A stretch of DNA of 64,000 bases from CAZJGG01 sp964545475 (GTDB lineage: Bacteria; Bacillota; Clostridia; Lachnospirales; JAISER01): assembly GCA_964545475.1 (NCBI GenBank), contig CAZJGG010000002.1, positions 14,943 to 78,942 on the forward strand, in the 5' to 3' direction. Every line of letters begins with the position of its first letter. Position 1 is the first letter of the stretch. The notes under the pieces are model-generated. The model saw only the letters and a list, made by a program, of their open reading frames with translations. It did no database searches and was not told the DNA's origin. Shown piece after piece: positions 8,035-16,936 of this stretch. A program made the translations under genes and the position numbers.

Positions 8035-9186
8035 ATGTCTGACTTTATTATGAACACATACGGGCGGTTTCCTATTACTCTTGAAAAAGGTGAGGGCTGT
8101 TACGTTTGGGACACAGATGGTAAGAAATATTTGGACTTTGTAGCGGGTATTGCTGTAAACAGCCTTGGTCACGCCGACAAAGAGCTTTGCGAAACAATTG
8201 CAGAGCAGGTTAAAAAGATTATACATGTTTCAAATTTATATTGGACAGAACCCCAAATAAATCTTGGGGAAAAATTAATTAAAAATAGCTGTTTTGACAA
8301 AGCATTTTTCTGCAACTCCGGGGCGGAAGCTATTGAAGGGCTTTTAAAGCTTTCTCGTAAATACGCCACAATGAAAGAAAATGGACGCTATGAAATTATT
8401 ACAATGAAAAACTCGTTTCACGGCAGGACATACGGCGCAATTACTGCAACCGGACAGGAAAAATACCAAAAGGGATTAAACCCTCTTTTGCCGGGTATTA
8501 TACATACTGAATACAACAACAGCCAAGAGCTTATAAATGCCGTAAACGAAAAAACATGCGCCATTTTAATAGAGCCACTCCAAGGAGAGGGCGGAATACG
8601 CCTTGCAGACAAAGAATTTTTGCAAACGGCAAGAGAGCTTTGTGACAAACATGATATTATGCTGATTTATGATGAAATTCAATGCGGTGTGGGGCGTATG
8701 GGAAGTCTTTTTGCTTACGAACATTCTGGTGTTGAGCCGGATTGCGTTGCTCTTGCAAAAGGGCTTGCAGGTGGAGTGCCTATCGGCGCAATTTTAGCTA
8801 AAGATAATTTTGCCTCCGCTTTTAAGCCGGGAGACCATGCTTCAACTTTTGGAGGAAACCCTTTGGCAACTGCCGCAGGTTGTGTTATAATAGACAGGTT
8901 AGTTAATAAAGGCCTGATTGAAAACGTGAAAAATTCCGGTCAAATTCTTAAAAATGCTCTTGAAGGCTTAGCTAAAAAACATTCTTGTATAAAGGAAGTT
9001 AGAGGAACTGGGTTAATTCAAGGGATAGAGCTTGACTGCGAAGCCGCTCCTGTTATAAATAAATGTGTTGAAAACGGGATGCTTCTTGTAAACGCCGGAA
9101 CAAACGTAATACGCTTTGTACCGCCACTTACTGTTACAGAGGCGGAAATCGGTCAAGCAATGCTTATTTTAGAGAAGGCACTGTAA
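8035..9186 (+). CDS. argD: Acetylornithine aminotransferase
   Basis: Class III PLP aminotransferase converting N-acetylglutamate semialdehyde to N-acetylornithine. The 383-residue protein shows Asp213 in IYDEIQCGVGRMG and the predicted Schiff-base Lys242 in ALAKGLAGGVPIGA. The N-terminal segment GCYVWDTDGKKYLDFVAGIAV is typical of ArgD. Operon position between argB and carA supports the ArgD call over GABA or other class III activities. It is separated from argB by the family A repeat element, with its own AGGGGG ribosome site downstream of that element. Confidence 0.95.
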   Translation: MSDFIMNTYGRFPITLEKGEGCYVWDTDGKKYLDFVAGIAVNSLGHADKELCETIAEQVKKIIHVSNLYWTEPQINLGEKLIKNSCFDKAFFCNSGAEAIEGLLKLSRKYATMKENGRYEIITMKNSFHGRTYGAITATGQEKYQKGLNPLLPGIIHTEYNNSQELINAVNEKTCAILIEPLQGEGGIRLADKEFLQTARELCDKHDIMLIYDEIQCGVGRMGSLFAYEHSGVEPDCVALAKGLAGGVPIGAILAKDNFASAFKPGDHASTFGGNPLATAAGCVIIDRLVNKGLIENVKNSGQILKNALEGLAKKHSCIKEVRGTGLIQGIELDCEAAPVINKCVENGMLLVNAGTNVIRFVPPLTVTEAEIGQAMLILEKAL

Positions 9187-9215
9187 TGGCTTTTCTCTAG
9201 GTGAATTTTAGTTTA

Positions 9216-9255
9216 TTAAGAGCTTATCCTTATTTATTTGGGGATAAGCTCTTAA
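9216..9255 (+). terminator. Strong hairpin after argD (attenuator or terminator candidate)
   Basis: A perfect 14-bp stem (TTAAGAGCTTATCC with GGATAAGCTCTTAA) encloses a 12-base loop, 30 bases after argD. It lacks a good T run, so it may be an mRNA processing or stability hairpin rather than a full terminator. Its GCTTATCC...GGATAAGC core is shared with the terminator at 61318-61358. Confidence 0.5.
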
Positions 9256-9279
9256 CAAAGTCAATTAATTTTCAGCGAG

Positions 9280-9352
9280 TAAAGTTTGCTGTACTTTTTG
9301 CACAAATGCATACATGGTATTGTTTTTTGTGCAAAAAGTACAGTGAATTTTA
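9280..9352. repeat. Long inverted repeat upstream of carA
   Basis: Arms 9280-9306 and 9326-9352 pair over 27 positions with about three mismatches, including a run of 18 perfect pairs (CTGTACTTTTTGCACAAA), around a 19-base loop. It starts 24 bases after the argD-distal hairpin and ends 68 bases before the carA start. It is either a short MITE-like palindrome or part of an RNA control region for carAB. The overlapping 66-codon frame starting at 9201 is not a credible gene. Confidence 0.6.
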
Positions 9353-9419
9353 CAGCTGGAAGTTCTGCAGGCTTTCAGTAGTAGAAAACGCTACAAGTTA
9401 ATTTAAATTGGAGGTAGAA

Positions 9420-10394
9420 ATGAAAGGTTTTCTTGTTTTTGAAGACGGAACGGTTTTAGAGGGCAAGGCGTTCGGAAGTCGGAACACCGTAGCCGCAGAC
9501 ATTTGTTTTCATACTGAAATGGCAGGGTATGAAAACATCCTTACAGATCCTGCCAACAGCGGGCTAATTGTTATGATGACATATCCGCTTATTGGAAATT
9601 ACGGCTTTTCCGCCGAAGATTACACAAAAAAGGCATATCCAGCCGGGCTTATTGTAAAAGACTTTTCAGAACATCCAAGCCACTATCAATGCGAGTATAC
9701 AATTTCCCAGTTTTTAAGAAAAAATAATATTTTCGGCCTTTCATATGTTGACACAAGGCTTACGGCAAGAAAGCTTTTAAATTCTCAAGGGTTAAAGTGC
9801 TGTTTAACTGTTGAAGAACCAAGCGTTTCTTTGTTTGAAAAAGTATATAAAAGCGTTGTTACTGCTGATGGAAGCGTAGAAAAGAAAGAAATAATAGAGA
9901 ACAAAGAAAATAGCAAAAAAGTTGCTATTATTGATTTAGGCTCTAAAGCAGGGCTTGTAAACAGATTGAAAGATAAAGCAAGCCTATATATTTACCCTAA
10001 CAAAATCAGTGCAGATGATATTCTTTCTGAAAAACCAACTTGCGTTTACATCACCCACGGCGGCGGAAAAATTGAGGGAATTGAACATATTAGCCCAATA
10101 ATTTCAGCAATTATTGATAAAACTGAAATTAATGCGGAAGGCTTTGGTGCGCTGGCTCTTGCAAAAGCTTTAGGTATGGAAGTTATAAAAATGCCAAACG
10201 GATACAGAGGAGCAAACTTCCCTGTAATTAACTTAACCGACGGTAAAGTTAAAACAACTAGTTTTAATATTGGTTATACAATTGCTGAAAATAAATTGCC
10301 AGAGGGCTTAGAAGTTACTGAAAGAAATTTAAACGATAATTCAATAGCAGCATTCCGTTATAAAAACGCAAATGCTTCGCTTTACACTATCTAA
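9420..10394 (+). CDS. carA: Carbamoyl-phosphate synthase small subunit with degenerate glutaminase site
   Basis: CarA normally hydrolyses glutamine and feeds ammonia to CarB. The N-terminal CarA domain is well kept (GFLVFEDGTVLEGKAFGS, MTYPLIGNYG, a DTR motif near residue 117). The class I amidotransferase domain from about residue 165 is recognisable by YRGANFPV and the G241-F-G-A-L-A-L-A-K-A-L-G helix. However, the nucleophile position that should read GICLGHQ reads AEGFGAL, with Gly241 in place of Cys, and the protein stops before the region that would hold the His-Pro-Glu pair. At 324 residues it is about 25-40 shorter than usual. The frame is clean, so this is not a simple frameshift. 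I chose ATG 9420 because GGAGG lies 5 bases upstream. It is followed after 16 bases by carB. Confidence 0.88.
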   Translation: MKGFLVFEDGTVLEGKAFGSRNTVAADICFHTEMAGYENILTDPANSGLIVMMTYPLIGNYGFSAEDYTKKAYPAGLIVKDFSEHPSHYQCEYTISQFLRKNNIFGLSYVDTRLTARKLLNSQGLKCCLTVEEPSVSLFEKVYKSVVTADGSVEKKEIIENKENSKKVAIIDLGSKAGLVNRLKDKASLYIYPNKISADDILSEKPTCVYITHGGGKIEGIEHISPIISAIIDKTEINAEGFGALALAKALGMEVIKMPNGYRGANFPVINLTDGKVKTTSFNIGYTIAENKLPEGLEVTERNLNDNSIAAFRYKNANASLYTI

Positions 10395-10410
10395 CAGAGG
10401 GGAATAGGAA

Positions 10411-13400
10411 ATGCCGAAATTTGATGATATTAAAAAGGTAATGGTTATTGGTTCCGGTCCTATTGTTATTGGACAAGCCGCCGAATTTGACTATGCCGGA
10501 ACTCAATGCTGCAAGGCTTTGCATGAGGAAGGTATAAGTGTTGTTTTGGTTAATTCTAACCCTGCAACTATTATGACAGATGAAGATATTGCGGACAAGG
10601 TTTATATTGAACCATTAACACTAGATGTTGTAACTAAAATTATTGAAAAAGAAAGACCGGACGGCATATTGGCAGGGCTAGGCGGGCAAACCGGCTTAAA
10701 CATGGCGGTAGAGTTATCCGATGCCGGAGTTTTAGATAAATATAATGTTAGGTTATTAGGCACAAAGCTAGATGCTATTAAAAAGGCTGAAGACAGAGAG
10801 TTATTTAAAAATTTAATGAATGAAATCGGAGAGCCAATTCCCGAAAGCACAATTGTACATTCCGTTGAGGAAGGTGTAGAATTTGCCGAAAGAATAGGTT
10901 ATCCCGTAATTATTCGCCCGGCGTATACATTAGGCGGAACAGGCGGCGGTATTGCTCACGATAAGCAAGAGCTTGAAACAATTTTATATAAAGGCTTAAT
11001 GTTAAGCAGAATTAATCAAGCACTTATTGAGCAAAGCGTTGCCGGTTGGAAAGAAATAGAATACGAAGTTATGCGTGACGGAAACGACACTTGTATTGTT
11101 ATTTGTAACATGGAAAATATTGATCCTGTTGGTATTCATACAGGCGATAGCATTGTTGTTGCTCCTTGTCAAACCCTTAGAGCCGACGAATGCGACATGA
11201 TGAAAACCGCTGCAATTAAAATAATTCGTGCATTAAAAATCGCAGGGGGATGTAATATACAATTCGCCCTTGATACAGTTTCTAAAAAATATGTTGTAAT
11301 TGAGGTAAACCCCAGAGTAAGCCGTTCTTCCGCCCTTGCAAGCAAGGCGACAGGATATCCCATTGCTAAAGTAACAACAAAAATTGCTGTAGGTTTAAAT
11401 TTACATGAAATTGAAAATTATGCATCACCGGCACTTAAAGCGGTGTTCGAGCCTACAATTGACTATGTTGTTATCAAAATCCCTAAATTCCCATATGATA
11501 AATTCAGTTATGCAGACCGCACACTAGGAACGCAAATGAAAGCTACAGGCGAAGTAATGAGCATTGACCGAAGCTTTGAAAGTGCGTTTTTAAAAGCAAT
11601 TTCCTCTTTAGAAGGCAAAAACAACGGCTTACGCCGTGATGATTTAACTAAATTAAGTATTGAAGAACTGTTAAAAAGGCTTGAAACATGCACTGACGAC
11701 AGAATTTTTGTTGTGGCCGAAAGCATTAGAAAAGGGGTAGAAGTTTCTGTTATTAATGAAATGACAAAAATTGACCCATTCTTCCTTAACAGTATTAAAA
11801 AAGTTATAAGGCTTGAAAAAGAGCTGCAAACAGCCGAGCTTGATAAAGTACTCCTTTTGCAGGCTGAAGAAGCAGGCTTTTTAGACAGCGAAATTGAAGA
11901 TTTATCTGGGCAGCCTTATTATGTAATTGATTCAATACGCAGAGCACACAACATATATTCTGTGTTTAAAAGAGTTGATACATGCGCAGGAGAATATCCG
12001 TCTACTGCACCATATTATTATTCAACATTTGGCACAGAAGACGAAAATGTTATTAGCAACAAACAAAAAGTTGTAGTTATCGGTTCAGGCCCAATAAGAA
12101 TAGGGCAGGGTATTGAGTTTGACTATTGCTCTGTTCATGCTGCTTGGGCAATACATGAAGCAGGTTATGAGTCTGTTATAATAAACAACAACCCAGAAAC
12201 CGTTAGTACGGACTTTGACACCGCTGACAAGCTTTATTTCGAGTCCCTTTATATAGAGGATGTTTTAAACGTTATTCGTAAAGAAGAACCTAGAGGGGTT
12301 ATTGTACAGTTCGGTGGGCAAACAGCAATAAACCTTACACCAAAACTGTTTGAAAGAGGCGTTCAAATTTTAGGAACATCAGTAGATTCAATTGACGTTG
12401 CCGAAAACAGAGAAAGATTTGAAATTCTTTTAAAAGAGCTTGAAATACCAAGACCAAACGGTTTTGCAGTATTTAACGTAAAAGAGGGGCTTAGAGCTGC
12501 TGAAAAGGTTGGTTATCCAGTTTTAGTACGTCCTTCATATGTTATCGGCGGTAGGGCAATGCAGGTTATTGAAAGCAAAGAAAGGCTTCTTGATTATATT
12601 ACAGAAGCTCTTGCAGAAAACCCACAACACGCAATTTTAATTGATAAATATATAGACGGCATGGAAGTTGAAGTAGATGCAATTTCCGATGGTGTAGACA
12701 TTTTAATTCCTGGTATTATGGAACACATTGAACATACAGGGGTTCATTCCGGCGATAGTATAAGCGTTTACCCTGCACAAAGCTTATCCGAAGTTGTTAT
12801 ACAAAAACTTGTAGACTATACAAAGAGAATTGCCCGGGCTATTCAAATAAAAGGGCTTATGAACATCCAGTTTGTTGTAGACGGCGATATGGTTTATGTT
12901 CTTGAAGTTAACCCTAGAGCTTCCCGTACAGTGCCCATATTAAGTAAAGTTACGAGAACACCAATGGTTGATATAGCTGTAAGAGTAATTTTAGGTGAAA
13001 GCCTTAAAAGCCAAGGCTTTACTCAAGAACTTTTGCCAAATAAGGACTTAGTTGCTGTAAAAGCTCCTGTGTTCTCTTTCCAAAAACTTATAAACGTAGA
13101 CCCGGCGTTAACTCCAGAAATGAAATCTACCGGGGAAGTTTTAGGGCTTGCAAAAACTTATGATGAAGCCCTTTACAAAGCGATGAAAGCCGCAGGATTT
13201 CTATTTGACAAAGGCACTATACTTCTTTCAATAAGAGAGGAAGAACGCAAAAAACTTATTCCTGCTCTTAAATCTCTTACTGAAATGGGATTTAAACTTG
13301 CAGGAACTTCCGGAACGGCAGAATTTTACAACGAAAACGGCTTTGACGTTTACGATGCAGATAGCGACGAATTGCCTGTGCTTGAACAAATCCGTGAGCA

Positions 13401-13596
13401 GAGATATAATATGGTTATTAATATTCCAACAAAAGGCAGAGATGTTTCTAAAGACGGGTTTAAGCTGCGTATTGCGGCAATTCAGTACAAACTTATGCTG
13501 TTTACATGCATAGATACTGTTGACGCTTATGTTATAGCTTTAAAAGCTTCTGGGAAGAATGAAATTGAAATTAAAACTGTTGGTGAGTATTTCTAA
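10411..13596 (+). CDS. carB: Carbamoyl-phosphate synthase large subunit
   Basis: Full-length 1061-residue CarB, which makes carbamoyl phosphate from bicarbonate, two ATP and ammonia. Two homologous ATP-grasp halves are visible, each introduced by a GSGPI motif (VIGSGPIVIGQAAEFDYAG near residue 12; VIGSGPIRIGQGIEFDYCS near residue 554) and containing FGGQT/LGGQTG segments. The C-terminal MGS-like allosteric domain occupies roughly residues 930-1061. In this operon the product is probably directed to arginine, through an ornithine carbamoyltransferase encoded elsewhere. Both synthetase sites look intact, in contrast to the glutaminase partner just upstream. Confidence 0.97.
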   Translation: MPKFDDIKKVMVIGSGPIVIGQAAEFDYAGTQCCKALHEEGISVVLVNSNPATIMTDEDIADKVYIEPLTLDVVTKIIEKERPDGILAGLGGQTGLNMAVELSDAGVLDKYNVRLLGTKLDAIKKAEDRELFKNLMNEIGEPIPESTIVHSVEEGVEFAERIGYPVIIRPAYTLGGTGGGIAHDKQELETILYKGLMLSRINQALIEQSVAGWKEIEYEVMRDGNDTCIVICNMENIDPVGIHTGDSIVVAPCQTLRADECDMMKTAAIKIIRALKIAGGCNIQFALDTVSKKYVVIEVNPRVSRSSALASKATGYPIAKVTTKIAVGLNLHEIENYASPALKAVFEPTIDYVVIKIPKFPYDKFSYADRTLGTQMKATGEVMSIDRSFESAFLKAISSLEGKNNGLRRDDLTKLSIEELLKRLETCTDDRIFVVAESIRKGVEVSVINEMTKIDPFFLNSIKKVIRLEKELQTAELDKVLLLQAEEAGFLDSEIEDLSGQPYYVIDSIRRAHNIYSVFKRVDTCAGEYPSTAPYYYSTFGTEDENVISNKQKVVVIGSGPIRIGQGIEFDYCSVHAAWAIHEAGYESVIINNNPETVSTDFDTADKLYFESLYIEDVLNVIRKEEPRGVIVQFGGQTAINLTPKLFERGVQILGTSVDSIDVAENRERFEILLKELEIPRPNGFAVFNVKEGLRAAEKVGYPVLVRPSYVIGGRAMQVIESKERLLDYITEALAENPQHAILIDKYIDGMEVEVDAISDGVDILIPGIMEHIEHTGVHSGDSISVYPAQSLSEVVIQKLVDYTKRIARAIQIKGLMNIQFVVDGDMVYVLEVNPRASRTVPILSKVTRTPMVDIAVRVILGESLKSQGFTQELLPNKDLVAVKAPVFSFQKLINVDPALTPEMKSTGEVLGLAKTYDEALYKAMKAAGFLFDKGTILLSIREEERKKLIPALKSLTEMGFKLAGTSGTAEFYNENGFDVYDADSDELPVLEQIREQRYNMVINIPTKGRDVSKDGFKLRIAAIQYKLMLFTCIDTVDAYVIALKASGKNEIEIKTVGEYF

Positions 13597-13627
13597 TAAA
13601 ATATTCAAAAAACATTTATAAGCTCTT

Positions 13628-13664
13628 AAACGGCGGTTTTGATAAAGCAAACCGCCGTTTTTTT
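13628..13664 (+). terminator. Terminator of the argCJBD-carAB operon
   Basis: AAACGGCGGTTT and AAACCGCCGTTT pair around a 9-base loop and run into TTTTTTT, 32 bases after carB. This is a classic intrinsic terminator. Confidence 0.92.
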
Positions 13665-13668
13665 ATTT

Positions 13669-13734
13669 TAACGTGAGTTCGACGAAGTCGAAAAGCCGCT
13701 TTAGCGTCTTAGTTGCGGAGCAATTCTCATGTTA
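13669..13734. repeat. 66-bp cloverleaf-type repeat, family C copy 1
   Basis: Terminal inverted repeats TAACGTGAG and CTCATGTTA enclose three small hairpins: TTCGAC-gaa-GTCGAA, a CCGC-ttta-GCG(T) arm, and a GTTGC-gga-GCAAT arm. Copy 2 at 16934-16999 has the same length and differs at six positions. It lies directly after the carB terminator. Confidence 0.8.
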
Positions 13735-13836
13735 TTTATAAAAAAATATGGCAAAAATAATTATATAACGTTATACTGTTATTAGAGCGATTTGATAAAA
13801 TTAAATCAGAAACAGTATTGGTAAAGGGTGTTTTTT

Positions 13837-15459
13837 ATGAGTTTAACGATAGATAAAATTTTGCAGTTCGGAGGGCTTGTAGGGGCTAATTTTGTAGCTG
13901 GGCAAAAAGGCAAGGATAATGTTGTTGTAAGTATATCTGTTCTAGAAATTGCCGAACCTCAAATTTCCAGGTGGGTAATGGAAAACGAGCTTTATATAAC
14001 GTCTTTTTATGCTATCCGAGATAATGTTGAAATGCAAAAAATTGTTATTGAAACCCTTTATAATTACGGCTGTTGTGGGCTTGTTATTTGCCATACAGGT
14101 ATTTGCTTAGAAAAAGTTGACGAAGAGGTTATAAAGCTTTGCGACAGGCTGGGATTCCCTCTTATATTAGCAAAATCTGATGTTTCGTATATTGAAATTA
14201 TTAACCCAATAATTTCTAGGTTTATTATAGATAATGAAAACGCCGAGGAAATCACTTGCATTAAAAGAGAATACCTAGACATAATAGTTAACGAAAACGA
14301 CACAGCTGAAGCGCTTAAAAAATTAACATTTGCAATAAAAAAAGAAGCCTCTTATTACGACATAGATTTTAATTGCCTCTATTCAAATAAAAACGACATG
14401 GTAAATCAGTCTGAAAAAAGTATGCTTAAAGAGAAGTTTAACATAAAGGGCATAAATGACAAACAAGACTATGAATTTGTTAGTGATAAACCAGATGGAA
14501 ATAAGTTAGTAAAATTAGTTAAGTCAAATAGCAATTTTTTTGGATTTATTGTATTTTCTATATCTAATGGGGATTTGGAGGAAATTAATAAAATTGCTGA
14601 CGAAATAACTGTTGCCTGCGCTTTATTAATAAGCAGAAAAAATAAAATCTCAAACCTTTTAGCAACGGCTAAACAGGAATATATAAGCGACTTGCTAATA
14701 TGGAACTTCCGCTCAGACGATGTTGCAGTTAGCCGTGGAGAAGAATTAGGTTTTAATATTTTAGATAAAAACACAATTATTGTTGTTAATATAAATGTGT
14801 ACCAGCTTAAGCTTAATAAAGATTTAGATAAAAATAATTCTGTAACGGCTTATATAAAACAATGGATTTTGCCTAATATAGCAAATATTACCAAAATTTT
14901 AAACCCATCAAATTTTGTGGTTTTTAGAAGTGATACCATAATTTTATTTTTAGAAAATAAAAACAAAAATTTAAATATAAGGTCTTTATGCGAAAAAATA
15001 ATTAAGGTCTTTTTAGCCACGGATAAAAGCACCGTTTCTATTGGTGTGAGCAGGCGTTTTACCGAATATAAGAAAATTGCGGAAGCATATATGGAAGCCT
15101 TTACAACGGCTATATTAGGCCGGGAATATTTAGGAGATAACCTTGCGGTTACTTATGAAGATGTTTTATTTTTTAGGTATATAAAGACTATAAAAAACGA
15201 AGCCGGAATGCAGGAAACAGCAAAACGGATTTTAGCCCCACTTATTGAATATGACAAAGAACGAGGAAGCTGCCTTGTTGAAACGTTAAAACAATTAATT
15301 TTTAATAACGGAGACGTGCTAAAAGTTGCCGATAAAATGTTTATCCATAGAAATACTCTTCTTTACAGAAAAAACAAAATAACAGAGCTTTTGGGGAGCG
15401 ACCCTTTTACAATGCCGGATATTTTAAACTTTATTTGTGCTCTTTACACTATAGAATAA
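13837..15459 (+). CDS. PucR-family transcriptional regulator
   Basis: Predicted DNA-binding regulator of the PucR family, whose founder activates purine catabolism in Bacillus. The N-terminal PucR domain spans roughly residues 5-125 (LTIDKILQFGGLVGANFVAG...), a GGDEF-like middle region follows, and the C-terminal helix-turn-helix lies near residues 480-535 (NGDVLKVADKMFIHRNTLLY). I prefer the ATG at 13837, since AAAGGG lies 8 bases upstream; the frame opens at a GTG at 13828. It is followed by a nucleobase-type permease and a metalloenzyme, which it probably controls. The effector is unknown. Confidence 0.88.
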   Translation: MSLTIDKILQFGGLVGANFVAGQKGKDNVVVSISVLEIAEPQISRWVMENELYITSFYAIRDNVEMQKIVIETLYNYGCCGLVICHTGICLEKVDEEVIKLCDRLGFPLILAKSDVSYIEIINPIISRFIIDNENAEEITCIKREYLDIIVNENDTAEALKKLTFAIKKEASYYDIDFNCLYSNKNDMVNQSEKSMLKEKFNIKGINDKQDYEFVSDKPDGNKLVKLVKSNSNFFGFIVFSISNGDLEEINKIADEITVACALLISRKNKISNLLATAKQEYISDLLIWNFRSDDVAVSRGEELGFNILDKNTIIVVNINVYQLKLNKDLDKNNSVTAYIKQWILPNIANITKILNPSNFVVFRSDTIILFLENKNKNLNIRSLCEKIIKVFLATDKSTVSIGVSRRFTEYKKIAEAYMEAFTTAILGREYLGDNLAVTYEDVLFFRYIKTIKNEAGMQETAKRILAPLIEYDKERGSCLVETLKQLIFNNGDVLKVADKMFIHRNTLLYRKNKITELLGSDPFTMPDILNFICALYTIE

Positions 15460-15473
15460 TTTTGGAATAATAA

Positions 15474-15575
15474 ATATGCCATGTTTAAATTTTGTTTTTC
15501 TGTACAAAATATAGTGGCATAATACCCGTTTATTAAGGACATTTGTGCATTTGCCTTAATAGATGGGTCTTTTTT
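15474..15575 (+). terminator. Two-hairpin structure ending in a terminator, between pucR-type gene and permease
   Basis: A first hairpin (TATGCCA...TGGCATA with inner ATTTTGT/ACAAAAT, about 15474-15522) is followed by a second (ACCCGTTTATTAAGG at 15524 with CCTTAATAGATGGGT ending 15568) and a T run. It is likely the terminator of the regulator gene, but because it lies 75 bases before the permease ribosome site it could also be a leader that regulates the permease. No known purine riboswitch core is visible. Confidence 0.65.
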
Positions 15576-15649
15576 TGTCTCTTAAAACATAGTAAGTGTA
15601 AAAAAATTATTGTAATATTAACTCGAATTTCGTAAAGGGAGATGAGGAA

Positions 15650-16936
15650 ATGGAGAAAAACAATTTAGCACCTACAAATGACAATGCTACTAACAGAGTA
15701 CCGGAAAACGAGAAAAAGAGTACTTTTGATGTTGCGATTGTAGCGGCAGGTTTTTGTATTTGTATGTCGGGCTTGTTTACAGGCGCGTCCATGGCAATGG
15801 GGTTTAATTTAACCCAAGCAATTATTGCCGGAGTTATTGGTAACACAATTTTACTTATTTACGGCGGCGCAATCGGTATGGCAGGCGCAAAAGAAGGTGT
15901 TGCTACAGCAATGCTTGCAAGGCACAGCTTCGGGCGTCAAGGTTCTAAAATAATCGGGCTTGTACTGGCTTTAACAATGTTAGGCTGGTTCTCAGTTCAA
16001 GTAGGCTTTTTCGGCGACACAATCCATGCAATGTTTCCTAATGGGGGATTTATAACTACACCATCAGTAGCAGCGTTTTGGGGCGGTATTTTAATGCTTC
16101 TTACAGCTTACTTCGGTTACAAAGGGTTAAGCCTTCTTTCAAAAATTGCAATACCACTTATTACAATTACTTCAATTATCGGTATTGCTGCAGCAGTTAA
16201 CAAAGCAGGGGGATGGCCGGCGTTAATCGCAATGCAACCTCCACAACCATTGTCAATATCTGCTGGTGTTGTTATGGTTGTTGGTTCTTTCGCAGGTGGT
16301 GCTTCTGCTCAAGCAGATATATCACGCTATGCAAAAAGCCCTAAAGCTTCTTGGATTGCAACAATTGTAGGTTACCTTATAGCAAACCTTTTTATAATAA
16401 CAGCAGGGTTTATTACAAATATGGCAACAGGCGCAGGGGATTTACCAGCGGCAATGCTTGCTCTTGGCTTAGGCTTCCCAGCGTTAATAGTTCTTATCGG
16501 TGCACAGTGGACAACAAACGACAACAACCTTTATACTGCGGCACTTGGCTTAAGTAATATTATTAAAGTTAAAAAGTCTTACATTACAATTACAACAGGT
16601 ATATTAGCAACGATTGTTGGTGCGGCAGGGCTTTCTAACTATTTTGTTGATTGGCTTGTAATTTTAGGTATAGGCGTTCCTCCAATGGCAGGCATCATCT
16701 TAGCAGACTATTTCTTTATAAAAGGTCAGAAATATCAATACGGTCCGGGAACAAAATATGTATCATGGAACGGACTTGCATTCATTAGCTGGATAATAGC
16801 ATGTATCGTAGGTTTCGTAGTTAAATGGGGAATCGGTTCAATAAACTCATTGGTTGTAGGCCTTGTTGTATATATTGTGCTTATGAAAACAGTGGGACAA
16901 AACAACACAGGTATGATTGGCGAAGATATAGAATAA
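15650..16936 (+). CDS. NCS1-family nucleobase/cytosine-type permease
   Basis: Integral membrane protein of 428 residues with about 12 hydrophobic segments, from residue 27 (FDVAIVAAGFCICMSGLFTG) to about 415. The layout and motifs such as GGASAQADISRYAKSP near residue 215 and IGAQWTTNDNNLYTAALGLS near residue 285 match the cytosine/purine, uracil, thiamine, allantoin (NCS1) transporter family, CodB branch. It imports an uncharged nitrogen heterocycle or related compound with protons or sodium. A GGGAG ribosome site precedes the ATG. Its stop codon lies inside the first bases of a family C repeat. Confidence 0.88.
   Translation: MEKNNLAPTNDNATNRVPENEKKSTFDVAIVAAGFCICMSGLFTGASMAMGFNLTQAIIAGVIGNTILLIYGGAIGMAGAKEGVATAMLARHSFGRQGSKIIGLVLALTMLGWFSVQVGFFGDTIHAMFPNGGFITTPSVAAFWGGILMLLTAYFGYKGLSLLSKIAIPLITITSIIGIAAAVNKAGGWPALIAMQPPQPLSISAGVVMVVGSFAGGASAQADISRYAKSPKASWIATIVGYLIANLFIITAGFITNMATGAGDLPAAMLALGLGFPALIVLIGAQWTTNDNNLYTAALGLSNIIKVKKSYITITTGILATIVGAAGLSNYFVDWLVILGIGVPPMAGIILADYFFIKGQKYQYGPGTKYVSWNGLAFISWIIACIVGFVVKWGIGSINSLVVGLVVYIVLMKTVGQNNTGMIGEDIE

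Noticed and set aside
7852..8226. A 124-codon minus-strand frame over the argB-argD junction
   Set aside because: It is made of the palindromic family A element and antisense of argD, with no recognisable protein.
9201..9401. A 66-codon frame between argD and carA
   Set aside because: It runs through the two hairpins, has no ribosome site and no similarity; it is better explained as structured non-coding DNA.
9420..10394. Frameshift or pseudogene as explanation for the missing CarA catalytic residues
   Set aside because: The frame is continuous, flanking glutaminase motifs remain in register on both sides of the Cys position, the stop is followed by a good ribosome site for carB, and the other frames do not encode the missing C-terminal segment.
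15474..15575. Purine riboswitch upstream of the permease
   Set aside because: The conserved three-way junction and loop sequences of the purine aptamer are not present; only two consecutive hairpins are seen.
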